A DNA stretch of 64,000 nt from Mariniflexile fucanivorans (GTDB taxonomy: Bacteria; Bacteroidota; Bacteroidia; Flavobacteriales; Flavobacteriaceae). Where the stretch lies: contig NZ_SLUP01000001.1 in the NCBI RefSeq assembly GCF_004341235.1, forward strand, positions 186,001 through 250,000, read 5' to 3'. The notes beneath the pieces were generated by a model. That model was not told where the DNA came from. It did not search any database and saw nothing but the letters and a program-made list of their open reading frames with translations. The translations under genes and the position numbers were made by a program. Shown here piece after piece: positions 8,279 to 17,527 of the stretch (positions are counted from its first letter, which is position 1; every line of letters begins with the position of its first letter).

Positions 8279-11200
8279 ATGATGGAAAACAAAATTAAAA
8301 TGACGAACGATACTATTATACAAACCCGAAAAGATACTGTTCAATATATAAATTTGCAATTAGCCTCATTGGGGCAACCTCTTTTTCAAGATAAGGACGA
8401 TGATGATGAAAAATTTTGTAATCCGAAGCTTCAACAATTAACGAGTGCTTTTACTAAAGGTTTTAAAGAAAAATCACGTTTATTATCAAAATATTTGTCT
8501 CCCGCAGATACCAGAATTCAAAATTTCTTGAATGATTATTTAAAAGATGTTGAATTTAATAAATCGTATAATATTCCTAACGACACCTTAATTTTAAACC
8601 AAAAAGGTCATGCCAGAGAAATTAGTTTACCTCCTAATGGCACTTCGTTTAAAAGTGACGATATTGTTTCCTATAGAATAAAACAAGGTATTCTAAATAA
8701 CCCAATAAACGATAAAAGAACTACAAAAGGTACGTTCCATATTGTTGAAAGCAGCCTGCCAGTGCCATTGGATAAAAAAGAAGTGCCAAAAATAGCGTTT
8801 GCTCACTTTTTACATGCGGCGTTTAACCCATCGGATGCCTTAAAAACGTTACCGTTTACTGCAAACCAAAAAGAGCAGGCAAAAGTAATAGTCTCTTTAT
8901 TATTGCGCCCTACAGTATGCCCTGAGGTAAAAGGTGTGCTTCCTAAAAAAAGTATGGAAGTTCGTTTTTTTGCTCCTGGAAGCTTAGTGAGCAATTTGGA
9001 TTTTGTTGAATCTATTTTTGGTAATGCCGGCGACCCAAACCTTGTACATAATGATGCTGCACTAGACACAGAACATTGGACAGGCCATACGGGCTGCATT
9101 ATTTTAGCACCACATTTAAAAACACTTAAGAAAAAAGATGTGGGCCTACCACATTGGGACCAGGCTACCGAGCGTCAAAAAAATGACGGTATGTGCTGGA
9201 AAAATGAAGATGAAATTTACAATGATGGTGGCGCCTTTAAGGTAACCTGTAGAGATGATCGCGGTGTGGTTGTTACTATTATTGCCGACAATTATTTTGG
9301 TTATTCTAAAAAAGAAATAAAAACTCAAATTAGCTATTCTGCCAATTTATTTGGTTTGGTGGAAGAAGAACATTCTGGTGGTGCCATTGCGTATCCAAGA
9401 GGTGTTATGGGCGATATTGTAGATGGTAATGGGTTTTCACATAGATATGGAAACAAATTTTCTTTTGAAGATGTTAAAACATTGTTAGGCAAACGAATAG
9501 ATGTTAAACCAGGAAACTATGCTATCGATAAAAAATACCCGAATTTAATTTACATTCCTGAAAATGCTTACATCAACACCAATACAAACAGCATTACTTG
9601 GACGTATAACAACAAAGAACAAAAATTAATTTTATCACCCAATAAAACCTACATACACCCTACAGGGAATAAGTTTAAATTAGAGAAACACAAAGCTATT
9701 TCTTTATGGCGTATTGTAAATACATCGCCTGAAGGTATATTTTGCCATAAACCTTGTACGGTTTCGGGTGGCGGAAAATCTGAAATATCTAAATCAATGC
9801 TAAACGCTATTACTTATAGCACATTTAATGTTTTAAATATTGATGAAGATTTTAAGAAAGCTGATGAAATTATTGAATACGATTATTCAAAACGTTGGAA
9901 AGAATACGACCCTACTCTACCTCCTTCTGAAGCTTTTTTAAGTCCGAAAAGAACTTTAGGTTCTGCTGTTCGATTATTACAACCTTTGGATGCATATAGC
10001 GATGAATACAACAAATTTGTAAAAAACATTCCAGTTCATATTCGATCTTTAGTATTATTTGTAAAACGATTATACCGACAAGATCACGATACTTTAAATT
10101 GGAAAGAATGCGTGTCTGTAGACATTATAAATGGTCAAAAAGGAACAGGACTTAATTATTTTAACAACCCAGTGGTTGGTAGTTATGTGCGTATTGGCTT
10201 TAATCAAGAAGGCCGTTGGTTATTAAATAAATTAAGATCCGATTTTTCGGCAAGTCAGAAAATACAAATGGAGGATGATATTTCCGCTTCTATCACCTTG
10301 CCTAGAAATCAATTTAAAAACTTAAATCCAGAGTTAAAAAACGGAAGTTTTAAGGTTGTGGCAAACTGCGAAAGCTATTTGTTTCAACGTCCAGATGAAG
10401 CCATTGTAAGAGGTTATGATGAAGGTGCTGAACGCGATATTGTTACAGACAACACCTTTTTAACCAACTACGAGCTTTTAACCAAAAAGGATGCTATTGA
10501 AATTTATGAAGACACCATTAATTTTGACAAATACACGCAACCCGTTAAAGACCTCATTATCAGTATTGTTAATAGTCCAAAAGAAGAAGACTATTTCTGT
10601 TTGCCTTCACACACTCGAATTGTAGATGGCGAACCAACCAAAAACCCAAGATATTTAGAAAAAAATATTTTTATTGATGAAACAGAGGCCAGTTATTTAG
10701 GTGAAATTGGTGTTCGTTTGTATAGAAAAATTAAATCTGAAGACCCTGTAATTCATGTGGTGAATGCTGTTTTACCAGGACGACGAAATAATCCTGTTGA
10801 TAAAAAAGCAGGCATCCGTCCGTTAGCGGTTTACAATCCAATTCACTACCAAGAAGCACCAGAATTGTTTATGGATTTTATTTGTAGCCTTACAGGTAAA
10901 TCGCCATCAACAACAGGTGCAGGATCAGAAGGCGCTTTAACCAAAGGTCCTTTCAACATGCTAACCCCAACAACCGATTTAAATAATGCGTTACTTTCCC
11001 ATATTTTAACAGACTCCAACGCCTTTAGTACCGCTGCAGGGTATGTGGGGGCTGAAAATAAAGTGGACCACGACATCAGTTTGTTAATTCCTGAAATTTG
11101 GGCACGTTTAGAAGAAAAAAACCGCGATCCTAAATTACTTATCGAAGATGGTTCACTTGAAAAAATTGAAGACTTTGAATATAAGGGCCAAAAAGTGTTG

Positions 11201-11761
11201 GCAAGTCGTTTAGGTTACAGAATAACCAGCAGGTTCTCATTGAGATGTTTGAACAAATTATTTGATGAACCAACAGCTGTTTTTAATGAACACATGTTAA
11301 AACCAGAGTTACAAGGCATGGAAGATTATGTGGATGGTATTGCCAACATAGTGGAAGCGCAACAAAAAGTAGCCCTTCGTTATTTTGAAGATGGTAGTAT
11401 TGAATCTGCCATTCCGCCTTTAAAAATATTGTTACATATTATGGCATATGGTACCTATGAAGGCAAAGAAATTAGCAACCCAGAATTGAGACAGTATTTT
11501 GAACGCGATTACATTATTAACAGTGATTGGTATAAAGACCGTTTGAAATTAAAACAAGAAAAAGATGTACGTTTCTACGATTCTCAAATTTCGTATTTAG
11601 AAGCATTTATCAACAACCCTAATAATGTTGATTTAGTTTCTGAAATGAAAATTAAAGACCGATTAAAATCTGTTAAAAAATTATATACTGAAGCAAAATC
11701 TGAAGCTTATTTAGATAGTTTAGTCGGTACCATAGGTGCAGACCCATTGTTCAGAAAATAA
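8279..11761 (+). CDS. 1160-residue uncharacterised protein; candidate pyrophosphate-type PEP carboxykinase
   Basis: A very large soluble protein with no signal peptide or membrane segment. SGGGKSEISKS around K500 resembles a P-loop, although the residue at the first glycine position of Walker A is Thr. Other conserved-looking blocks are FAPGSLVSNLDF, EHWTGHTGCIILAPH (about 260-273) and SLTGKSPSTTGAGSEGAL (about 868-885). From memory, PPi-dependent PEP carboxykinases of Propionibacterium and Entamoeba are proteins of about 1150 residues unlike the ATP/GTP enzymes; the size and the pckA-like GGGKS motif fit. If so it would interconvert oxaloacetate + PPi with PEP + Pi + CO2. I could not compare sequences, so the assignment is tentative. 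It is monocistronic, with an operator upstream and a terminator downstream. pckA (42904-44520) also exists in this genome. Confidence 0.5.
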   Translation: MMENKIKMTNDTIIQTRKDTVQYINLQLASLGQPLFQDKDDDDEKFCNPKLQQLTSAFTKGFKEKSRLLSKYLSPADTRIQNFLNDYLKDVEFNKSYNIPNDTLILNQKGHAREISLPPNGTSFKSDDIVSYRIKQGILNNPINDKRTTKGTFHIVESSLPVPLDKKEVPKIAFAHFLHAAFNPSDALKTLPFTANQKEQAKVIVSLLLRPTVCPEVKGVLPKKSMEVRFFAPGSLVSNLDFVESIFGNAGDPNLVHNDAALDTEHWTGHTGCIILAPHLKTLKKKDVGLPHWDQATERQKNDGMCWKNEDEIYNDGGAFKVTCRDDRGVVVTIIADNYFGYSKKEIKTQISYSANLFGLVEEEHSGGAIAYPRGVMGDIVDGNGFSHRYGNKFSFEDVKTLLGKRIDVKPGNYAIDKKYPNLIYIPENAYINTNTNSITWTYNNKEQKLILSPNKTYIHPTGNKFKLEKHKAISLWRIVNTSPEGIFCHKPCTVSGGGKSEISKSMLNAITYSTFNVLNIDEDFKKADEIIEYDYSKRWKEYDPTLPPSEAFLSPKRTLGSAVRLLQPLDAYSDEYNKFVKNIPVHIRSLVLFVKRLYRQDHDTLNWKECVSVDIINGQKGTGLNYFNNPVVGSYVRIGFNQEGRWLLNKLRSDFSASQKIQMEDDISASITLPRNQFKNLNPELKNGSFKVVANCESYLFQRPDEAIVRGYDEGAERDIVTDNTFLTNYELLTKKDAIEIYEDTINFDKYTQPVKDLIISIVNSPKEEDYFCLPSHTRIVDGEPTKNPRYLEKNIFIDETEASYLGEIGVRLYRKIKSEDPVIHVVNAVLPGRRNNPVDKKAGIRPLAVYNPIHYQEAPELFMDFICSLTGKSPSTTGAGSEGALTKGPFNMLTPTTDLNNALLSHILTDSNAFSTAAGYVGAENKVDHDISLLIPEIWARLEEKNRDPKLLIEDGSLEKIEDFEYKGQKVLASRLGYRITSRFSLRCLNKLFDEPTAVFNEHMLKPELQGMEDYVDGIANIVEAQQKVALRYFEDGSIESAIPPLKILLHIMAYGTYEGKEISNPELRQYFERDYIINSDWYKDRLKLKQEKDVRFYDSQISYLEAFINNPNNVDLVSEMKIKDRLKSVKKLYTEAKSEAYLDSLVGTIGADPLFRK

Positions 11762-11780
11762 TTAAAAATAATGATATTAA

Positions 11781-11812
11781 AAAATGCTTCTCAAAATTGG
11801 GAAGCATTTTTT
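11781..11812 (+). terminator. terminator of the 1160-residue gene
   Basis: A 10-bp perfect stem AAAATGCTTC/GAAGCATTTT with a 10-nt loop ends in TTTTTT, starting 20 bp after the stop. Confidence 0.8.
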
Positions 11813-11867
11813 GTATACAACCTACAAATGAAAAAATTCGTATATTTCGGTAAAAGCCATTATTGCC

Positions 11868-12620
11868 ATGAAAATTCATCTATTAATATGTTGTTTTATC
11901 CTAAATTTAAACTGTAATACAGACAAGCCAATTTTGGAAGAAACAGAAATAACCGATACAGAAACTCCAAAAGAAATCATAGAAGAGGTAGAAAACACAC
12001 CTAACCCTCAAAAAAAATACAAAATACTTGCTTTAGGAGATAGCTACACTATTGGGCAAAGTGTATGCGAAACCTGTAGATTTCCAGAACAATTAAAAAG
12101 CAAATTAGAAAACAACATAGCAAATAGTGAAATATCCTTGGATGTTATCGCTCAAACAGGTTGGACTACTACCAACCTGCAAACCGCCATTAACAGCAAT
12201 AATCCTTCAAATGACTTTGATTTGGTAACTCTTCTAATAGGTGTCAATAATCAATACCAAAACAAGGCATTTAGCATTTATGAAGCAGAATTTCCACAAC
12301 TTTTAAGTAAAGCCATAGCTCTGGCAAAAGGAAAGTCCAGCAAGGTTATTGTCATTTCCATTCCAGATTATGCCTACACACCTTTTGGGCAATCATCATC
12401 AAACTCTGGAACCATTTCACAACAATTAGATCTTTATAATAATTTCGCTGAAACGTATTCAAAAGAAAACAATGTTACGTTCATTAATATAACCGACATT
12501 ACTCGAAATGGCCTATCTAACCCCGAGTTAGTTGCTTCAGATGGATTACATCCCTCGCAACTAGCATATTCCAAATTTGTAGAACGTTTACTTCCTTTAG
12601 CTATTGAAAAGTTAGACTAA
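11868..12620 (+). CDS. SGNH/GDSL-type esterase lipoprotein
   Basis: 250 residues. A lipoprotein signal ends at Cys16 (MKIHLLICCFILNLNC), followed by a Thr/Glu-rich linker. The SGNH hydrolase fold is shown by the nucleophile block LALGDSYTIG (about 52-61), LLIGVNNQY with the oxyanion Asn, and the C-terminal catalytic Asp/His pair in SDGLHPS. It is probably an extracytoplasmic lipase/esterase or acetyl-esterase with unknown substrate. It lies 26 bp before the metallophosphoesterase, so the two are probably co-transcribed. Confidence 0.85.
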   Translation: MKIHLLICCFILNLNCNTDKPILEETEITDTETPKEIIEEVENTPNPQKKYKILALGDSYTIGQSVCETCRFPEQLKSKLENNIANSEISLDVIAQTGWTTTNLQTAINSNNPSNDFDLVTLLIGVNNQYQNKAFSIYEAEFPQLLSKAIALAKGKSSKVIVISIPDYAYTPFGQSSSNSGTISQQLDLYNNFAETYSKENNVTFINITDITRNGLSNPELVASDGLHPSQLAYSKFVERLLPLAIEKLD

Positions 12621-12646
12621 GTTTAGTACTTTAGTTAAAAAAATCA

Positions 12647-13546
12647 ATGTCATCAAAATCAAGACTAGACAATGCCTATAAAAAAGCCAAAATCATCAAC
12701 TTTGATGACTCCAGTAAATTTATTTTATTTAGCGATTGTCACCGTGGCGACAATAGTTTCGCTGATGATTTTGCCAACAACAGAAATATCTATTTTCATG
12801 CGCTAAAGCATTATTATGCTGAAGGTTTTCAATATTGTGAAATTGGTGATGGTGATGAACTTTGGGAAAACCTTTCCTTCGAACCTATTTTTGAAGCCCA
12901 CAAAAATGTATATATGCTCATGAGGGAATTCCATAAGGAAAACAACCTACACATGATATGGGGAAACCACGATATGGTTTATGGAAACCCAAATTATGTA
13001 AAAAAGCATCTTTATACTTATTTTGATAAGACATTGGGGATAGATGTCGATTTATTCCCAGGAATTGAATACCACGAAGGTATTATTTTAAGGCATAAAA
13101 CAACGAACCAAAATGTTTTTTTAACCCACGGGCATCAAGCAGATTGGTGGAATTTTCTGTTTTGGAAATGGAGTCGTTTTATGGTTAGAATACTTTGGAA
13201 ACCTTTAAATGTTATGGGTATTGCCGACCCCACAAGTCCAGCAAAAAACTACAGCGAACTTATAAGAATTGAGCGTAGAACTAAAAAATGGATTATGGAA
13301 AACAACAATTTAGTAACTATTGTTGGGCATACCCACCGCCCTCGTTTTCCAGAACCTGGTGATATTGCTTATTTTAACGACGGTAGCTGTGTTCATCCCA
13401 GAAGCATTACGGGTATTGAGATTGAAAATGGACAAATATCACTCATTAAATGGTATATAGATACGAACGATGATGGCGTGCTTCAAATAGTAAGGGTAGT
13501 ACTTGAAGGTCCAAGAAAATTGATTGATTATAAAACAAATTCCTAA
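12647..13546 (+). CDS. calcineurin-like metallophosphoesterase
   Basis: 299 residues carrying the full set of dinuclear metal motifs: SDCHRGD (D-x-H), GDGDELWEN (GD-x-x-E), WGNHD, THGHQADWW and VGHTHRP. The spacing resembles LpxH-like UDP-2,3-diacylglucosamine hydrolases, but the protein is longer (E. coli LpxH is about 240 residues) and has an aromatic insert NFLFWKWSRFMVRILW that may contact the membrane. Substrate not determined. It follows the esterase lipoprotein by 26 bp. Confidence 0.85.
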   Translation: MSSKSRLDNAYKKAKIINFDDSSKFILFSDCHRGDNSFADDFANNRNIYFHALKHYYAEGFQYCEIGDGDELWENLSFEPIFEAHKNVYMLMREFHKENNLHMIWGNHDMVYGNPNYVKKHLYTYFDKTLGIDVDLFPGIEYHEGIILRHKTTNQNVFLTHGHQADWWNFLFWKWSRFMVRILWKPLNVMGIADPTSPAKNYSELIRIERRTKKWIMENNNLVTIVGHTHRPRFPEPGDIAYFNDGSCVHPRSITGIEIENGQISLIKWYIDTNDDGVLQIVRVVLEGPRKLIDYKTNS

Positions 13547-13600
13547 AGTTTAACGCAACCAAATGACATTTTTTATATCTAATAAGAAATATAGACTCAA

Positions 13601-14065
13601 ATGAAAAAAATAATTTTACTAATATTAGTATCCATTTTTATTTATGGTTGCAGTTCTAAAGATGAAATTCAGGTATACGATGGTGATTATTTAATATTCG
13701 GGCATTTTTACGGGTTTTGCATTGGTGAAAACTGTGTTGAAATATTTAAGCTAACAAATGAAAATTTATACGAAGATTCAAACGACAATTATGCCAGCAA
13801 ACCGTTTAATTTTGAAGTATTAGATAACGCTAAATTTGAAGCTGTTAAAGATTTAGTAGATGCTTTTCCAACAAAGTTATTAGATGAAAAAGAAGAGATA
13901 ATTGGTTGTCCCGATTGTGCCGATGGTGGTGGTCTTTATATTGAATATTCAAAAAATGGTGTTGTTAGTAGCTGGAGAATAGACCAAATGAAAAACAATG
14001 TGCCAGAATATTTACACCCCTTTATGGACACCGTGAACATGAAAATTGCCCTTATTAATAAGTAA
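13601..14065 (+). CDS. small lipoprotein of unknown function
   Basis: 154 residues. The N-terminus MKKIILLILVSIFIYGCSS is a lipoprotein signal with Cys17 as lipidation site. The mature part is acidic and contains a C-P-D-C pair (IIGCPDCADGGG) and an earlier cysteine pair (GFCIGENCVEIF), possibly disulfides or a metal site. No family recognised. It lies 54 bp after the phosphoesterase, possibly the third gene of the same operon. Confidence 0.7.
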   Translation: MKKIILLILVSIFIYGCSSKDEIQVYDGDYLIFGHFYGFCIGENCVEIFKLTNENLYEDSNDNYASKPFNFEVLDNAKFEAVKDLVDAFPTKLLDEKEEIIGCPDCADGGGLYIEYSKNGVVSSWRIDQMKNNVPEYLHPFMDTVNMKIALINK

Positions 14066-14164
14066 AAAGCTCTTTTTAAATAACCAAGTTCGATGATTGA
14101 GTTAAGAATTCATTTTGCAAAATATTCTAAATTGAAATCGTGATTACTCAGCATTTGCATTATA

Positions 14165-14218
14165 AATCTATTGGGTTTGTTGTTTTTGCGAAAGCAAAAA
14201 CAACAAACCCAATAGATT
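14165..14218. repeat. 25-bp perfect inverted repeat with GAAA tetraloop
   Basis: The arms 14165-14189 and 14194-14218 are exact reverse complements; the loop is GAAA. No T-run follows on either strand, so it is not an ordinary terminator. The rest of the 14066-14331 gap holds only a shorter palindrome (CAATAGCTATTG near 14242) and no gene. Confidence 0.8.
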
Positions 14219-14331
14219 ACAACCTACAAGTCTAGCCACTCAATAGCTATTGGGAGTAGTAACACCCTAAAGACTCAAATGAAATTTTCAGTTATTTAAA
14301 AAAAAGTAGTTTCTGCCTTAAAGGAATTTCA

Positions 14332-14661
14332 TTAGCATTCTGGTGCTAGTTCTACCTCAAGACCTTCCATATCCTTCGTCATTTGTATTTGGCAGCCCAA
14401 TCGGCTATTTGCTTTAACATCAAACGCTTCAGAAAGCATCGCTTCTTCATCATCGGTCATTTCAGGTAATTCGGTATTACTTAACACATAACATTGGCAA
14501 GAAGCACACATCGCCATACCACCACAAACACCTATGGTACCTTCTGGGGCTAACTCATAAGATCTAACAACCTCCATAAGGTTCATCGCCATATCTGTTG
14601 GAGCCTGCAACGTATGTGCAACACCTGCTCTATCGGTTATTTTAATTGTAATATCTGCCAT
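14332..14661 (-). CDS. 2Fe-2S ferredoxin, adrenodoxin type
   Basis: 109 residues from the ATG at 14661 (MADITIKITDRAG); an upstream ATG at 14682 would add seven residues without family support. The cluster ligands have the adrenodoxin arrangement C-x5-C-x2-C in GVCGGMAMCASCQC, plus a distal Cys in RLGCQI. It is an electron carrier, probably for Fe-S assembly or a hydroxylase. It is divergent from the rnf operon and without its operator geometry, so shared regulation is not evident. Confidence 0.88.
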   Translation of the reverse strand: MADITIKITDRAGVAHTLQAPTDMAMNLMEVVRSYELAPEGTIGVCGGMAMCASCQCYVLSNTELPEMTDDEEAMLSEAFDVKANSRLGCQIQMTKDMEGLEVELAPEC

Positions 14662-14821
14662 TTTATAAATATTAGTTGGCAAAAATAAGTAAAAAAAATC
14701 AAAAAAACTATTAATCCTACTAAATTGATAGACTAAACAAAAACACAGTAACCACGGTACTTAACAGCATTTTTGTATTTTATTTCTGAATATAATTACA
14801 ATTAATAATCAATTTTGGACA

Positions 14822-14864
14822 TGACATAAATCATATAATTACATACATGAAAGCACTAATTTCA
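14822..14864 (+). promoter_or_regulatory. Crp/Fnr-like operator and -7 box of the rnf operon
   Basis: TGACATAAATCA at 14822-14833, with TAATTTCA at 14857-14864, 29.5 bp from the operator centre. The predicted start near 14869 lies downstream of the first in-frame ATG (14847), which supports translation from the ATG at 14892. Confidence 0.6.
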
Positions 14865-14891
14865 CACACTATTTTTAAAAGTTATGCAGTT

Positions 14892-15320
14892 ATGAGTTTG
14901 CATTTGTCAAATGAAAATACTTTTGTCCATTCCGGTACTATTTCAAAAATAGCCGGGGACTCTGTTATGGTGTCTTTGGAACAGAATGTTCACTGCGAAT
15001 CATGTCGTGCAAAAGCAAGTTGTGGAATTTCAGAATCTAATACCAAAGAAATTGAAATTCTTAACACTACCGATACTTTTAAAATTAACGAAACAGTTAC
15101 CGTTGAACTAAAAAAAACATTGGGTTTAAAGGCTGTATTTTGGGCATATGTATTTCCATTTATTTTAATGTTTGCCACTTTAATACTAGCATCCAACTTT
15201 TTAAAAGAATGGCTCGCTGGCATAGTATCCCTTATTATTTTAATACCTTATTACTTAACACTCTATCTAATGAAAAATGCGCTTAAAAGTGTATTTAAAA
15301 TTTCTATTATAAAAACTTAA
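14892..15320 (+). CDS. rseC: RseC/MucC-family membrane protein (SoxR-reducing system)
   Basis: 142 residues from the ATG at 14892, chosen over 14847 because the predicted transcript starts near 14869. The cytoplasmic N-terminus carries four cysteines of the RseC type (VHCESCRAKASCG); two transmembrane segments follow (AVFWAYVFPFILMFATLIL and WLAGIVSLIILIPYYLTLYL). The family is linked to Rnf complexes and to the reduction of SoxR, and the gene opens the rnf operon here. Its stop overlaps the rnfB ATG by one base. Confidence 0.82.
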   Translation: MSLHLSNENTFVHSGTISKIAGDSVMVSLEQNVHCESCRAKASCGISESNTKEIEILNTTDTFKINETVTVELKKTLGLKAVFWAYVFPFILMFATLILASNFLKEWLAGIVSLIILIPYYLTLYLMKNALKSVFKISIIKT

Positions 15321-16204
15321 TGAATATGTCGGAATCAGTTTTATATAGTATTTTCTTATTAGCTTCCTTAGGAATAATTGCAGCCGTGGTACTCTACTTG
15401 GTTTCAAAAAAGTTTTATGTTTATGAAGATCCTTTAATAGGTGAGGTTGATGCCATTTTACCGGCAGCCAACTGCGGAGGTTGTGGCTCACCGGGATGTA
15501 AGGCATTTGCTGAAAAATTAGTTAAAACAGAAGATATCTCAGATCTTTTTTGCCCCGTTGGCGGTAATGCCGTTATGAAAATGGTTGCTGAAGTTTTAGG
15601 CAAACAAGTGGCCGAAAAAGAGCCTACGCTAGCCGTGATTCGCTGTCAAGGTGCCTGCGATGTACGACCCAAAACCACTGAATATCAAGGCCCCAGAAAT
15701 TGTGCCATTTCTGCTATGATTTATAGTGGTGAAACCGATTGCCAATATGGATGTTTAGGCGATGGCGATTGTGTTGCTGTTTGTAAGTTTGACGCCATGT
15801 ATATGGATGAAGCTACAGGGCTACCAGTGGTAATCACCGATAAATGTACCTCATGCGGTGCCTGTGCAGAAGCTTGCCCAAGGGATATTATTGAAATGCG
15901 ACCAAAACACAAAAAAGATTTAAAAATATTTGTGGGTTGCTTGAACGAAGACAAAGCAGGAATTGCGAAAAAATCGTGCGATGTGGCGTGTATTGGGTGC
16001 TCTAAATGTGAAGATATTTGCCCTAAAGATGCCATAACCATGCTGAATAATTTGGCTTATATAGATCCTATTACTTGTACATTATGCAGAAAATGTGTAG
16101 AAGTGTGTCCAACGCATTCGATTATAGAAACCAATTTTCCCCCAAAAAAAGTAAAAAAGGTTGAAGCCATTGTTGAACCTGAAAAAATAAAAACCGATGC
16201 TTAA
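15320..16204 (+). CDS. rnfB: Rnf electron transport complex subunit B
   Basis: 294 residues. The iron-sulfur entry subunit that accepts electrons from ferredoxin at the cytoplasmic face. One N-terminal membrane anchor (about 6-26), then the Fe-S domain ANCGGCGSPGCKAFAEKL with a fourth Cys near LFCPVGG, then several ferredoxin-like CxxCxxCxxxC groups: CTSCGACAEACP, CIGCSKCEDICP and CTLCRKCVEVCP. Length and cluster number fit RnfB of Bacteroidota/clostridial type. It overlaps rseC by 1 bp and rnfC by 8 bp, so translation is coupled. Confidence 0.95.
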   Translation: MNMSESVLYSIFLLASLGIIAAVVLYLVSKKFYVYEDPLIGEVDAILPAANCGGCGSPGCKAFAEKLVKTEDISDLFCPVGGNAVMKMVAEVLGKQVAEKEPTLAVIRCQGACDVRPKTTEYQGPRNCAISAMIYSGETDCQYGCLGDGDCVAVCKFDAMYMDEATGLPVVITDKCTSCGACAEACPRDIIEMRPKHKKDLKIFVGCLNEDKAGIAKKSCDVACIGCSKCEDICPKDAITMLNNLAYIDPITCTLCRKCVEVCPTHSIIETNFPPKKVKKVEAIVEPEKIKTDA

Positions 16205-17525
16205 AACATTTCCTAAAGGTGGTGTTCATCCTCCAGAAAACAAGATAACATCTTCCAAAAGCATTAAAAGAATGACGGTGCCCAAGGTTGTATATGTTCC
16301 CATATCACAACATATTGGTATCCCTGCAGAAATAATTGTTAATGTAAAAGACACGGTTGAAATCGGTCAGGTTATTGCTAAATCTGGTGGTTTTGTTTCT
16401 TCAAATGTACATTCTCCCGTTGCAGGAACCGTTACCAAATTGGACCTTATCATTGATACTTCTGGTTACAAAAAACAATGTATCATTATTAGGACCGACC
16501 CAAAAAATGAAGCCAATTTTCAAGAGGTTGATTATCCTTTAATTAAAGATATTACCTTAGAACCTAAAGCCATCCTTCAAAAAATAAATGATTATGGTAT
16601 TGTAGGTTTAGGTGGCGCAACATTTCCTTCGCATGTAAAATTGAGTGTTAAGGAAGGTACCGTTTTGGACCACCTTATAATAAATGGTGTAGAATGCGAA
16701 CCGTATTTAACCGCAGACCATCGTTTAATGCTGGAAAAAGCAGAAGAAATTATAGTAGGCATAGAAATTTTAATGCATGCGCTACATATAAACAAAGCAG
16801 TTATTGGTATTGAAAACAATAAAAAAGATGCGATAGACATCTTTAAGAAATTGACTCAAAACAACGAAAAAATTAAAGTAGCCGCCTTACAAGTTAAATA
16901 TCCGCAAGGTGGCGAAAAACAATTGGTAAGAGCTATTTTAAATAGAGAAGTTCCTAAAAACGGATTACCATTAGATGTTGGTGTTATTGTACATAATGTT
17001 GGTACTATTTTCGCCATTTATCAAGCCATTCAACATAACATACCGCTTACGGAACGTGTTGTTACCGTTACTGGTAAAAAATTAGAAAATCCAGCAAACT
17101 ATTGGGTAAAAATAGGTACGCCAATTACCGATTTAGTAAATGAAGTTGGAGGGTTACCAGAAGGTACTCGTAAAATAGTGAATGGTGGCCCTATGATGGG
17201 AAAAGCTATAAAAAACACAGATGTTCCTGTAACCAAAGGAACATCAGGAATTTTAGTAATTAATGAAGATGAAGCCAGCAGAGGCGAGCCAAAAAACTGT
17301 ATCCGTTGTGGGGAATGTGTTTTTGTATGCCCTATGGGATTAGAACCACACTTATTAATGAATCTTTCAGAAAAAGGCATGTATGAAAAAGCTTCCGCTG
17401 AAGATATAATGACCTGTATTGAATGTGGTTCTTGTAGTTATGTGTGCCCTTCACATCGTCCTTTATTAGATTATATACGCTTCGGAAAACAAATTGTTAA
17501 AAAATTAAATACCGCTAAAAATTAA
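16197..17525 (+). CDS. rnfC: Rnf electron transport complex subunit C
   Basis: 442 residues. The peripheral subunit thought to carry FMN and the NAD site, with a Rossmann-type Gly-rich loop (GIVGLGGATFPSHVKL, about 134-149). The N-terminal KGGVHPPENK motif is typical. Two 4Fe-4S clusters sit at the C-terminal side: CIRCGECVFVCPMGL and CIECGSCSYVCPSHRPLLDY. Length is normal. The gene begins 8 bp inside rnfB and ends 2 bp before rnfD. Confidence 0.95.
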   Translation: MLKTFPKGGVHPPENKITSSKSIKRMTVPKVVYVPISQHIGIPAEIIVNVKDTVEIGQVIAKSGGFVSSNVHSPVAGTVTKLDLIIDTSGYKKQCIIIRTDPKNEANFQEVDYPLIKDITLEPKAILQKINDYGIVGLGGATFPSHVKLSVKEGTVLDHLIINGVECEPYLTADHRLMLEKAEEIIVGIEILMHALHINKAVIGIENNKKDAIDIFKKLTQNNEKIKVAALQVKYPQGGEKQLVRAILNREVPKNGLPLDVGVIVHNVGTIFAIYQAIQHNIPLTERVVTVTGKKLENPANYWVKIGTPITDLVNEVGGLPEGTRKIVNGGPMMGKAIKNTDVPVTKGTSGILVINEDEASRGEPKNCIRCGECVFVCPMGLEPHLLMNLSEKGMYEKASAEDIMTCIECGSCSYVCPSHRPLLDYIRFGKQIVKKLNTAKN

Positions 17526-17527
17526 TT

